Assembly (NCBI GenBank): GCA_002448445.1
Contig: DJYC01000052.1
Span: forward strand, 1-21,193
DNA length: 21,193 bases
Direction of reading: 5' to 3'
Origin: Treponema sp. UBA6988
Lineage (GTDB): Bacteria; Spirochaetota; Spirochaetia; Treponematales; Treponemataceae
Position numbers and translations under genes: made by a program. Every line of letters starts with the position of its first letter. Within the stretch, counting starts at the first letter, position 1. Positions 1 through 7,027 of the stretch are shown here, one piece after another. The notes beneath the pieces are model-generated. The model ran no database searches. It saw only the letters and a program-made list of their open reading frames with translations, and was not told the origin of the DNA.

Positions 1-14
1 TTTTCTGCTGCAAA

Positions 15-57
15 TATAAAACTCGAAGTTTGGCCTAATAACTTGAAGGTCGAGTTT
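15..57 (+). promoter_or_regulatory. Putative operator/promoter of the XRE-PIN pair
   Basis: A perfect 8-bp inverted repeat, AAACTCGA (19-26) and TCGAGTTT (50-57), lies just upstream of the XRE gene. A possible -10 (TATAAA, 15-20) sits at its left edge, with its -35 outside the window; an alternative -10, TAATAA (36-41), lies between the arms. XRE antitoxins commonly repress their own operon by binding such palindromes, so autoregulation is the inference. The repeat is seen directly; its function is not. Confidence 0.5.
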
Positions 58-80
58 GCAAAAATAGAAGGAGGCTAGCC

Positions 81-590
81 ATGAAGGATGTATTAAAATA
101 TCTTAGGCAGACAGGCGGTTTTACTCAGGCGCAAGTTGCCGCCATGCTGGGGGTTTCAAGACAGTCCTACAACAAGTACGAAAAGGGAAGCATACTTCCG
201 TCAGACCAGCTTGTTGCAAAGCTTGCCAAAATCTATGGCGTTGACGAAGCTTTTATCCGCGCCAATAAGATTCCTTCAGTCAGCCATTCGTGCGTGGAAT
301 ATAAAATAGAAGATAATGCGGACCTTCCCCTTGTTGCCTCCCCGGAAAAATCCTACGATGCCTATTTTGACGGAAACACCGTCTGCGTCATAGGGGATGC
401 AAAGTTCTACCAGGGCCAGCGCTTTAAGCTGCTTCCTGTGGATGATGAAAAAAAAGATGATTCTGATTGGACTGCTTTGCAAGATATATTGTCAAAGCAC
501 AAGCCCCTTGTAATGCCTTCTGACAAGGATCCATTTTACAAGGAAATACTAAAAGAAGCTTTTGAGGAAAAATATGGATATACTGATTGA
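81..590 (+). CDS. XRE-family HTH regulator, probable antitoxin of a PIN-domain pair
   Basis: A 169-residue protein. Residues about 4-60 form a Cro/C1-type helix-turn-helix (FTQAQVAAMLGVSRQSYNKY, then an acidic/basic turn and a third helix), a DNA-binding fold. The C-terminal 100 residues do not match a family I recognise; they are charged and could be the part that binds and neutralises the toxin. The start is supported by AAGGAGG at 68-74, six bases before the ATG. The gene overlaps the downstream PIN-domain gene by 17 bases, which indicates translational coupling and is typical of toxin-antitoxin operons. The likely role is DNA-binding antitoxin and autorepressor. A plain transcriptional regulator is the alternative. 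Confidence 0.85.
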   Translation: MKDVLKYLRQTGGFTQAQVAAMLGVSRQSYNKYEKGSILPSDQLVAKLAKIYGVDEAFIRANKIPSVSHSCVEYKIEDNADLPLVASPEKSYDAYFDGNTVCVIGDAKFYQGQRFKLLPVDDEKKDDSDWTALQDILSKHKPLVMPSDKDPFYKEILKEAFEEKYGYTD

Positions 591-984
591 TGCAAATATT
601 ATTCTGGATTTCTTCTTCCAGCGTTCTCCTTTTTATGAAAAATCCCTGCAAATACTGCAATATTGCGAAAATGGCCGTGTTGAGGGATTCGTTTCCGCCC
701 ATTCTGTTACAACTATGTGGTATGTGCTCCGCCATGAGTTTTCCCTTGAAGAGCGCCGGAAAATGTTCAAGCTTGTCTTTTCGTGGTGTCGCATTGCTTC
801 CGTTGGTCAAGGTGAACTTCTTTCCGCACTAGACCGCTGCGACTTCTCCGACTTTGAAGATTGCGTCCAAGACGAATGTGCCTCAAGCGTCCATGCCCGC
901 TACATAATCACCCGCAACAAAAAAGACTTTGCCCATAGCAAAATACCCGCCCTCTTGCCTGCGGAGTTTATCCGGCTTATGTAA
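574..984 (+). CDS. PIN-domain protein (PIN_3/VapC-like putative toxin)
   Basis: A 136-residue single-domain protein of the PIN fold, a Mg-dependent RNase family that includes the VapC toxins. The acidic residues expected in the active site are visible: D6 and D12 in DANIILD, D93/E95/D96 in SDFEDCVQ, and D118 in the family signature IITRNKKDF. The layout, with an SVTTMWYV-like helix after the first strand, fits the PIN_3 subfamily. The ATG at 574 is chosen because GAGGA lies at 564-568 and the protein then begins directly with the first PIN strand; an in-frame TTG at 562 is less likely. It follows and overlaps the XRE gene, so it is probably the toxin of the pair. The tRNA or mRNA target cannot be read from the sequence. 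Confidence 0.87.
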   Translation: MDILIDANIILDFFFQRSPFYEKSLQILQYCENGRVEGFVSAHSVTTMWYVLRHEFSLEERRKMFKLVFSWCRIASVGQGELLSALDRCDFSDFEDCVQDECASSVHARYIITRNKKDFAHSKIPALLPAEFIRLM

Positions 985-1068
985 AAATGTGTAAAATAAT
1001 ATAATAAAAGAATATGAGTTCGTCTGTCATGCTGTTCTCCCCGGATGCATGATGATTTGCACGGGGCA

Positions 1069-1169
1069 CCTGTTATGCGTAGGGGCAGTTCAAAAACAGG
1101 CGAGGGAATGTTCGCTGAGCAGCTTCCTGCTGGCTTAGCCCACCTTGCGTGGACTTGTGCTTGGGCTAA
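1069..1169. other. Run of four intergenic hairpins upstream of secG
   Basis: Within the gene-free stretch 985-1273 there are four consecutive inverted repeats. They are CCTGTT/AACAGG (1069-1074, 1095-1100); GCGAG/TTCGC with one G-T pair (1100-1104, 1111-1115); AGCAG-CTTC-CTGCT (1118-1131); and TTAGCCCA/TGGGCTAA (1135-1142, 1162-1169). No T-run follows the last stem, so this is not a standard intrinsic terminator. No tRNA, SRP RNA, RNase P or tmRNA core is recognisable. It could be a small structured RNA, a decayed repeat, or part of the 3' end of the XRE-PIN transcript. Confidence 0.4.
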
Positions 1170-1185
1170 ATCATGGTGCGAGTAA

Positions 1186-1214
1186 TTGACTAAAACCCTT
1201 TATTTATATAAAAT
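1186..1214 (+). promoter_or_regulatory. Sigma70-type promoter for secG
   Basis: TTGACT (1186-1191) and TAAAAT (1209-1214) are separated by exactly 17 bases. Transcription would start near 1221, giving a leader of about 50 bases before secG. Nothing else between 985 and 1273 competes as well for this position. Confidence 0.65.
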
Positions 1215-1273
1215 GGATAAAAATTTTGTTAAATTAATCCGGTTTGTCTAGTGCCGGGATTTGGAGAAAAAAA

Positions 1274-1711
1274 ATGGGTGTTGTTGGAACAATCCTGCTT
1301 GTTGCATTTGTAATTGTTTGCGTTTTGCTTGTTTTGATGGTTCTTGTTCAGAATGAGGATTCAAACGGCATGGGAAGTCCTTTTGGCGGTCAGTCTGCCG
1401 CTTTTGGTTCACATTCTGCCAGCGTTCTTACCAAGACAACTGGTGTTTTTGTTGCGCTGTTTTTAGTACTCGTTTTTTCGCTCGCACTTATTAACAAGGC
1501 TCCAAGTGACGGTGGTTCAATGTCTGCCACTGCAAAGGAAGTTCAGGGAACATCCCAGGAGCCGGAAAACAAAGCAGGTTCTTGGCTTGATGATGTTAAG
1601 GAAGAGCCAAAGGTGGAAGTAAAGCCTGCTGATGACGGCTCTGCTTCTGCAACTGAAGTTTCTGCGGGAACTGCTGCAGACGGTTCTGCAACAGAATCTT
1701 CTGCCCAGTAA
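1274..1711 (+). CDS. secG: Protein translocase subunit SecG
   Basis: A 145-residue SecG-like inner-membrane protein, the accessory subunit of the SecYEG protein-export channel. It has two hydrophobic helices: TM1 at about residues 3-24 (GTILLVAFVIVCVLLVLMVL) and TM2 at about 52-74. Between them lies the family's Gly/Ser/Phe-rich cytoplasmic loop with NGMGSPFGGQSAAFGS, where the usual SecG signature is a similar GlyXXGG-AFGS run. The C-terminal half is a long low-complexity Ala/Ser/Glu/Asp tail beyond the core family. The ATG at 1274 has GGAG at 1263-1266; the frame stays open upstream to a TTG at 1244, but this has no ribosome site. The PtsN-like gene follows with only a 12-base gap, so the two are probably co-transcribed from 1186. 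Confidence 0.9.
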   Translation: MGVVGTILLVAFVIVCVLLVLMVLVQNEDSNGMGSPFGGQSAAFGSHSASVLTKTTGVFVALFLVLVFSLALINKAPSDGGSMSATAKEVQGTSQEPENKAGSWLDDVKEEPKVEVKPADDGSASATEVSAGTAADGSATESSAQ

Positions 1712-1723
1712 AAGGTGGCTTCC

Positions 1724-2173
1724 ATGATCCTGGGTAACGTCTTTTCGCCAAAGGGGATTAATCTTAATCTTCAGAGCAAGGATAAGGATGAGCTTTTTGA
1801 AGAAATGATAGAATGCCTTGTCGCGGTTCAGCCCGGAATCGACAGGGCTCAGGTTTTGGCCGCCATTAAGGAACGCGAGTCAAAGATGAGCACGGGCATT
1901 ATGCACGGCATTGCCATTCCCCACGGAAGGTGTGCCTGCGTGGACGGTATAATCGGTGCTGTTGGCATTAGCCGCCAGGGTGTTGACTACCAGTCTTTGG
2001 ACGGTGCCCCGGTTCGCCTTGTCTTTATGTTCGTCTGCGGAGAGAATGAGGCGGAAAGCCATTTGGAAGTGCTTAAGGAATTGGCCTCTGTGCTTCAGGA
2101 ACCGTCTTTTTCCAAGTCAATGATGGAAAAAACGTCTGCGGAAGATGTTTACCAGATGTTGAAATCTTTTTAA
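1724..2173 (+). CDS. ptsN: PTS EIIA-2 / PtsN-like phosphocarrier protein
   Basis: A 149-residue stand-alone EIIA domain of the fructose/nitrogen (EIIA-Ntr) family. Residues about 50-69 contain the phosphorylation-site signature, KMSTGIMHGIAIPHGR, with H67 as the expected phospho-acceptor. No EIIB or EIIC domain is fused or adjacent, so a regulatory role like that of PtsN is more likely than sugar transport. Two starts are possible: GTG 1715 and ATG 1724. The ATG is preferred because AAAGGTGG (1711-1718) then sits at normal spacing; with the GTG start it would overlap the codon. It directly follows secG. Which process it regulates cannot be told from here. Confidence 0.88.
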   Translation: MILGNVFSPKGINLNLQSKDKDELFEEMIECLVAVQPGIDRAQVLAAIKERESKMSTGIMHGIAIPHGRCACVDGIIGAVGISRQGVDYQSLDGAPVRLVFMFVCGENEAESHLEVLKELASVLQEPSFSKSMMEKTSAEDVYQMLKSF

Positions 2174-2292
2174 CTTATCCTTAGGAGGAATTTGGGCTGG
2201 CTTTTTTGCCGTTCTCTGGATTCCTGCCCAGGATGCCATGATAGCGGGAACTTCCGGCTAAAATTGGGAGTGCCTTTTTTGCGGGGGAGAAA

Positions 2293-2598
2293 ATGTCTGA
2301 AGAAGTTGACATTATAGAACACCTTCTTGAGGTTGAGAGGGAATCGTCCCAGATGATTCTTGATGCAAGACAGGAAGCCGACAAGATTATTGCTGAATCC
2401 CGTGCCCGCGCCGAAACTTCTTTTAAAGAACAGTACGATTCAATTCTTAAGGATTTGGAACAAAAGGAAGCTTCTGCCAAGGAAGAGATTTCCAAAAGGC
2501 ATGAAGAGCAGCTTTCTGAATACAAGCAAAGCCTTGCTTCCGCGGAAAAGGATGAAAAGGCTTTCCGTTCTTTGCTTGACTCACTCCTTTTCGCCTGA
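2293..2598 (+). CDS. V-type ATPase peripheral-stalk subunit, G/H-like
   Basis: A 101-residue, highly charged, almost entirely helical coiled-coil protein. The stretch ILDARQEADKIIAESRARAE is typical of the stator subunits (G/H) that pair with subunit E to form the peripheral stalk of V/A-type ATPases. It is the first gene of the ATPase operon. GGGGGAGA at 2282-2289 precedes the ATG. The assignment rests on composition, length and position, because G/H-like subunits are poorly conserved. The 119 bases between ptsN and this gene hold no clear promoter, so read-through from secG-ptsN is possible. Confidence 0.75.
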   Translation: MSEEVDIIEHLLEVERESSQMILDARQEADKIIAESRARAETSFKEQYDSILKDLEQKEASAKEEISKRHEEQLSEYKQSLASAEKDEKAFRSLLDSLLFA

Positions 2599-2616
2599 CA
2601 GGCAGGGGGAATGGCA

Positions 2617-3639
2617 ATGGCAATGGACAAATCCAGCGCAGATGCTTATGTCTATGTAAAGGCGAGCGGTATTCTTGCCCGTTCCTTTGTTGGTGCAAAG
2701 GCCAGGGAGCTTTTTTCCGTTCGCTCTCTTAAGGAACTTTGGTCTCTTATTTTTAAGAAGGAAGTTCCTGCGGTTCCAGAGACAATGCTTGCTGCCGCCC
2801 TAGAGAAAGAGGCAGTTTCTTCTTTTATTAGCTCCTACAAGCGTCTTATCCTAAACTACGAAAAACCGTCTCCTCTTTTGGTTGAGCTTTTGCGTTTTTA
2901 TGACTACGAAAACCTTAAGCAGTTTGGGGCTGCCCTTTGCACTGGACAAAAAGAGATTCCTTCTTATACCGACATTTCTCCGCTTAACATACTGAATTAT
3001 TCCAAGTGGCCGGATATTGCCCAGATAACAAAGAATTCACCGCTTTCCTGGTACGACCATGTTTCAACCGTCCAGAACCAGCAGATGGATGACTACCGCA
3101 TGGACTGCCAGTACATTACGGAGCTTTGGAAGGCACTGGACCACGTGGATTCTTCCTGCCGCGAAGACATAAAGGCACTTTTTAAGGAAAAGTTCTCCCT
3201 GGAAAACATTCTTTGGTCTCTACGCTTGCGCATATATTACAACATGGACAGCGATGAAATCCCCATGCACCTTTCCTATGCGGAAGGCAATGCGGCTAAG
3301 AACGACCCGATTGCATCCCCCGCGCTAAAGACCCTGCACTGGGCTACTGACGACTGGGATACGTGGAAGCACTGGCAGTTCTCCGAATTCTTGAATCCGC
3401 ATGAGGAAGGAACTGTCTGGAACATAGACCCCCGGTGGATAGCCGGAGCATACAAAAACCATTATGTGGAAAAGGCAAGAAAACTCTTCCACCGCTATCC
3501 TTTTACGGAGTGTCCTTTGGTCTGCTGGTTCATTATAAAAAGAGACGAGCTGGATGACATCTGCACCGCTTCGGAAAGTCTTAGGATGAATATTCCTTCT
3601 TCGGAAGCGATGCGTGCAGCTGGGGTTCAGGAGGTATAA
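2617..3639 (+). CDS. atpC: V-type ATPase subunit C (AC39 family)
   Basis: A protein of about 340 residues of the vATP-synt_AC39 type, which caps the rotor ring and links it to the central stalk (D and F). The family look is an AYVYVKASGILARSF opening (compare the usual Ala-Tyr-x-Arg-Ala start) and LRFYDYENLKQFGAAL, matching the recurring Tyr-Asp-x-x-Asn-Leu-Lys pattern. The rest is helical and divergent, which is normal for this subunit. There are three in-frame ATGs at 2611, 2617 and 2623. The purine-rich site AGGGGGA (2604-2610) touches the first, so 2617, at 6 bases, is preferred. It lies between the G/H-like gene and subunit I, unlike the more usual position after E. Confidence 0.8.
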   Translation: MAMDKSSADAYVYVKASGILARSFVGAKARELFSVRSLKELWSLIFKKEVPAVPETMLAAALEKEAVSSFISSYKRLILNYEKPSPLLVELLRFYDYENLKQFGAALCTGQKEIPSYTDISPLNILNYSKWPDIAQITKNSPLSWYDHVSTVQNQQMDDYRMDCQYITELWKALDHVDSSCREDIKALFKEKFSLENILWSLRLRIYYNMDSDEIPMHLSYAEGNAAKNDPIASPALKTLHWATDDWDTWKHWQFSEFLNPHEEGTVWNIDPRWIAGAYKNHYVEKARKLFHRYPFTECPLVCWFIIKRDELDDICTASESLRMNIPSSEAMRAAGVQEV

Positions 3640-3640
3640 A

Positions 3641-5650
3641 TTGGCAAAAACGACTGCGATGAGGCTCTTGGAGCTGATTGTTTATAGAGAAGATATTAGC
3701 AAAGTTCTTTCTTACCTTGGCAACCTGGGGGAATTCCAGTTCCAGCAGGATTTTGACAAGCCATCTTCTGCTTCCGGGGCACCGTCTTCATCCAAGTCGG
3801 AGCTTAACCCCGATTCAGATATTTTCTACAAGCTGGAGCAGGCAAGGAGCGTGCTTGGCATACCGGAGCTTGATCATTACACGATTGCGCCTTCCATTCC
3901 GACTGAACAGGACGAGAAGGATGCTCTTGAACTTATAGACAAGGCAGAAAGCATCCACGAGAGGGAAGTGCAGGCCGGTGAGAATGCAAAGCGTGCCGCA
4001 GACACCCTTGCAGAGGCAAAGGCCTTTACCAACCTTAAGGTTTCTTATACAGAACTGGAAAACCTTTCCTTCCTTACTATGCGCATAGGAAAGATTGATC
4101 CGGAAAATATTCCTTCGCTAAAGGCAATCCTTGGCGTAAGGGCCATGATAGTTCCCCTTGGTGAAGACAAAAGCCGCGTTATGGTTGCATCAAGCAAAAA
4201 GGCCCGCTTTATGGTGGACACTGAGCTAAAGAACGCAGGTTTTGTAGAAATCCAGATTCCAAAGGATTTTAAGGGAATCCCCGACGACATGCTGGAATCT
4301 TTGCAGGAACAGCAGGCCCAGGCAGAAAAGGTGCTTGAGGAAGTTCAGGTTGAGCGGAAGAATTTCTCTGAGACCCACAAGGACGCCCTTCTTCGCTGCC
4401 TTCAGCTTTATTCCTTTGCTTCCCAGATCCGCGAGACGCAGAACCGCCTTGAGTCAACCGAATACGTTTACCGCATTACCGGCTGGATTCCCGCATATCT
4501 TTCCCACAATGTTATGAAGAGCCTTGATGAGCTTACGGAAAGCAGAACCGGCATCCGCGAATTCCTTCCGAGCGAAGTTGCTTCTATTACAAGCGGTCAG
4601 GAGCAGGTTCCTGTTCAGCTTAAGCACGGAAAGATTGTAAGTGCCTTTGAGCGCATGATATTCAGCTACGGTGCGCCTCTTTACGGCACTGTAGACCCAA
4701 CGCCCTTTGTTGCCATTTTCTTTACGCTTTTGTTCGGAATAATGTTCGGTGATGCAGGACAGGGGCTTGTATTCCTTCTTGTCGGCATCCTGATGTGCAT
4801 GGGCAAGATGAAGCTTATGGGCTGGGAAAAATTCTCCCGCATATTCATCTGCATTGGTGTAAGCAGCACAATAATGGGCCTTTTGACCGGCGAATTCTTT
4901 GCCAACGAAACCCTTCTTGAACCTTTCGCAAAATATGTTACCGGTCTTTTTGGGGAGCCAAGAAGTCCTATACTTTCCATGATGCCTACAGGTTCCAAGG
5001 AATCCATTACGCGCATGTTCATGTTCTTTGGCTTTACCATTGCGGTGGGCTTTGTAATCAACACATGCGGTCTTCTTATTAACATAATCAACCAGTTCTC
5101 CCTTAAGAATTACGGACGCGCCCTCTTTGGTAAGACTGGTCTTAGCGGTGCAGTATTCTTCTGGTACGTTATAGCCTTTGCACTCCGCATTGCTTTCCTA
5201 AAGCATGTGCCTGCCGTCTATGACTGGATTGTAATTGGAACGTCGCTTACACTTACTGCCTTCTGTGAGCCTTTGCAGCGCATTGTTTCCAAGGAGTCTC
5301 CTGTTTTGGAGAACGGCCTCTTTAGCGCTATAATTGGCGCCCTTGTAGAAGTGATAGAGGTTTTCTCCTCCTACATTTCCAATACGGTCAGCTTTGTCCG
5401 CGTTGGTGCCTTTGCCCTTGCCCATGCGGTTCTTGGCTTCTTGATCAACATGATGGCAGAACTTGCAGGACCTGGCGGAATACTTGTCCTTATACTGGGC
5501 AATGCAATTGTAGTCGTTCTTGAGGGTATGATTGTAGCAATTCAGGTTGTGCGTCTCCAGTACTATGAATTCTTTAGCAAGTTCTTTACGGAGACTGGCC
5601 GCGAATTCAAGCCTTTCCGCTTTGAGTACAAGCCGGTGCTTAAGTTCTAG
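3641..5650 (+). CDS. atpI: V-type ATPase membrane subunit I (a-subunit homologue)
   Basis: A 669-residue stator protein that forms the ion half-channels against the K ring. Residues 1 to about 345 are cytoplasmic, with two coiled-coil stretches (about 90-130 and 220-270). The C-terminal half holds several membrane helices. Family motifs are FGIMFGDAGQG at about 366-375 and NTVSFVRVGAFALAHA near the end; R587 in this motif matches the conserved arginine that interacts with the ring carboxylate. The start is a TTG at 3641, chosen because a full AGGAGGT lies at 3629-3635, five bases upstream; it begins MAKTTAMRLLELIVY, the typical N-terminal strand of this family. An upstream GTG at 3614 would overlap subunit C and has no ribosome site. 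It lies one base after the subunit C stop. Confidence 0.95.
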   Translation: MAKTTAMRLLELIVYREDISKVLSYLGNLGEFQFQQDFDKPSSASGAPSSSKSELNPDSDIFYKLEQARSVLGIPELDHYTIAPSIPTEQDEKDALELIDKAESIHEREVQAGENAKRAADTLAEAKAFTNLKVSYTELENLSFLTMRIGKIDPENIPSLKAILGVRAMIVPLGEDKSRVMVASSKKARFMVDTELKNAGFVEIQIPKDFKGIPDDMLESLQEQQAQAEKVLEEVQVERKNFSETHKDALLRCLQLYSFASQIRETQNRLESTEYVYRITGWIPAYLSHNVMKSLDELTESRTGIREFLPSEVASITSGQEQVPVQLKHGKIVSAFERMIFSYGAPLYGTVDPTPFVAIFFTLLFGIMFGDAGQGLVFLLVGILMCMGKMKLMGWEKFSRIFICIGVSSTIMGLLTGEFFANETLLEPFAKYVTGLFGEPRSPILSMMPTGSKESITRMFMFFGFTIAVGFVINTCGLLINIINQFSLKNYGRALFGKTGLSGAVFFWYVIAFALRIAFLKHVPAVYDWIVIGTSLTLTAFCEPLQRIVSKESPVLENGLFSAIIGALVEVIEVFSSYISNTVSFVRVGAFALAHAVLGFLINMMAELAGPGGILVLILGNAIVVVLEGMIVAIQVVRLQYYEFFSKFFTETGREFKPFRFEYKPVLKF

Positions 5651-5721
5651 GCAGTATGTTTGTTAAAATCCTTGGGCGTAGGTCTAAGGTTAAAATAGAT
5701 TTTTTTTATAGAGGTATTTTT

Positions 5722-6021
5722 ATGAATAAGAAATTTTTTGCAACACTTTTTATGATGCTCACAGCTGGTGCCGTAAGCGTATTTGCACAGGGCGCAGCTC
5801 CTGCCGCTGGTGGAGATGCCGTTAAGTATTTGGCAGCCGCAATTGCCGTAGGTGTTGCCTGTATTGGTGGTGGTATTGCCGTAGGTAAGATTGGTGCCGC
5901 TGCCATGGGCGCTATGAGCGAGAACGCAGAACTTTCCGGAAAGGCCCTTCCATTCGTTGGTCTTGCAGAAGGTATCTGCCTTTGGGGCTTCCTTGTTGCC
6001 TTGTTCATCATAATCATGTAA
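5722..6021 (+). CDS. atpK: V-type ATPase proteolipid subunit K (rotor ring)
   Basis: A 99-residue proteolipid. Residues 1-22 look like a cleavable signal sequence (MNKKFFATLFMML, ending VFAQ). A single helical hairpin follows: helix 1 at about 34-65 (Gly/Ala-rich, GIAVGKIGAAAMGAM) and helix 2 at about 75-99, which carries the ion-binding carboxylate E83 in GLAEGICLWGF. The form, signal-like N-terminus plus one hairpin, resembles the Thermus subunit L rather than the four-helix Enterococcus NtpK. The start at 5722 follows GAGGT (5711-5715); an in-frame start at 5656 would add a non-signal extension and is rejected. At the position where Na-type and Thermus rings have Gln in helix 1 there is V54 (my alignment by eye), so a proton ring is somewhat more likely than a sodium ring. 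Confidence 0.93.
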   Translation: MNKKFFATLFMMLTAGAVSVFAQGAAPAAGGDAVKYLAAAIAVGVACIGGGIAVGKIGAAAMGAMSENAELSGKALPFVGLAEGICLWGFLVALFIIIM

Positions 6022-6034
6022 GAGAGCAAATGGC

Positions 6035-6379
6035 GTGGACTATTTTGTAATAGGAGAGCGCGAACTTGTCCTTGGCTTTAAGCTGGCAGGCGTGCAGGGG
6101 GCTTATGTCTCAAACCGCAACGAAGCGTTGGAGGCTTTTTGCAAGGTTACCGGAAAAACAACCGGCAGTCAGCAGATAGCTACAATGGCGGCTCAAGACA
6201 GACCCAAGATTCTCATTCTAACGGAAGATGTTTCCGACATGCTGTCAGAAGAAGTTACCGAATGGCAGATGAAGGGAATCTCTCCTTTGATTGTAGAGAT
6301 TCCGGGGCTTAACGGTCACATAAAGGGGCGCAAGACTCTTACGGATTCAATCCGCGAGGCGATTGGAATTCAGGTTTAG
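6035..6379 (+). CDS. atpF: V-type ATPase subunit F
   Basis: A 114-residue central-stalk protein that partners subunit D. It has the family's small Rossmann-like order: DYFVIGERELVLGFKLAGV at the N-terminus, then ILILTEDVSDML and PLIVEIPG. These match the usual 'I-G-D-x-x-x-x-x-G-F-x-L-A-G' and 'I-x-I-T-E' patterns. The start is a GTG at 6035 with AGAGAG at 6021-6026. An ATG at 6030 is out of frame and stops after six codons, so GTG is required. It sits between K and E in the operon. Confidence 0.93.
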   Translation: MDYFVIGERELVLGFKLAGVQGAYVSNRNEALEAFCKVTGKTTGSQQIATMAAQDRPKILILTEDVSDMLSEEVTEWQMKGISPLIVEIPGLNGHIKGRKTLTDSIREAIGIQV

Positions 6380-6388
6380 GAAGCTATA

Positions 6389-7027
6389 ATGGAAGAATTA
6401 CGTTCAACAGATATTCTCGATCAGGAAATCAAGGCCGACGTTAAGAAAAAGGCTGATAGGATTCTTGAAGATGCAAGGCAGACTGCGCAGTCTCTGGAAG
6501 CAGGAGTGACTTCCCGTGTTTCAGCTGCCGGAGATGAAGCAAAAAAGTCCAGCGAGGCAAGGATTGGCTTTTATGAAAAAAACATCAATGCCTCCCTTCC
6601 GCTGGAAAAACAACGCTATTTTGTCTCCTTCGTCAATAGTGAAGTCATAGGGGCATTCAATTCATATTTTAAGGATTTGGGGCCTGCTAAACGCTTGGAC
6701 ATTGTAAAAAAACTTGTTGAACGCTCAAAGGACGAGCTTAAGGGCAAGAACGTTAACGCCTTTGTAATTGGTTTTAATAAGGCTGATGCGGAAAAGATGC
6801 TCAAAAGCCAATTTGGATCTTCCCTGCTTTCATGCAAGACCGGAAATGAAATCATGGTTGCAGACGAGGCTGTTGAAGGCTTTGAATTCCGCGAAGGGCT
6901 TGTCCTTGTTTCCGAAGACGGAAAGACTGTGTGCCGTCTTACTCTTGATGAAAAACTAAAAGAAGTGTTGGATTCTAAATCCTATGAGCTTTCTTCTGCT
7001 CTGTTTGCTGGGAGGCTTCCCGAATGA
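6389..7027 (+). CDS. atpE: V-type ATPase peripheral-stalk subunit E
   Basis: A 212-residue stator protein. The N-terminal 80 residues form a long charged helix (VKKKADRILEDARQTAQSLE) that would pair with the G/H-like subunit. The C-terminal half is a mixed alpha/beta domain ending in EGFEFREGLVLVSEDGKTVC, which resembles the family's GGxxxxSxDGxxxxxNT-type C-terminal motif in divergent form. It begins nine bases after subunit F, with a TTAGGA-type site just upstream. Its stop codon overlaps the start of subunit A as ATGA, implying translational coupling. Confidence 0.87.
   Translation: MEELRSTDILDQEIKADVKKKADRILEDARQTAQSLEAGVTSRVSAAGDEAKKSSEARIGFYEKNINASLPLEKQRYFVSFVNSEVIGAFNSYFKDLGPAKRLDIVKKLVERSKDELKGKNVNAFVIGFNKADAEKMLKSQFGSSLLSCKTGNEIMVADEAVEGFEFREGLVLVSEDGKTVCRLTLDEKLKEVLDSKSYELSSALFAGRLPE

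Noticed and set aside
2192..2317. A 41-codon frame after AGGAGGA starting at TTG 2192, containing SCPGCHDSG
   Set aside because: Spacing to the TTG is only two bases, the start is weak, it overlaps the start of the G/H-like gene out of frame, and the composition gives no support.
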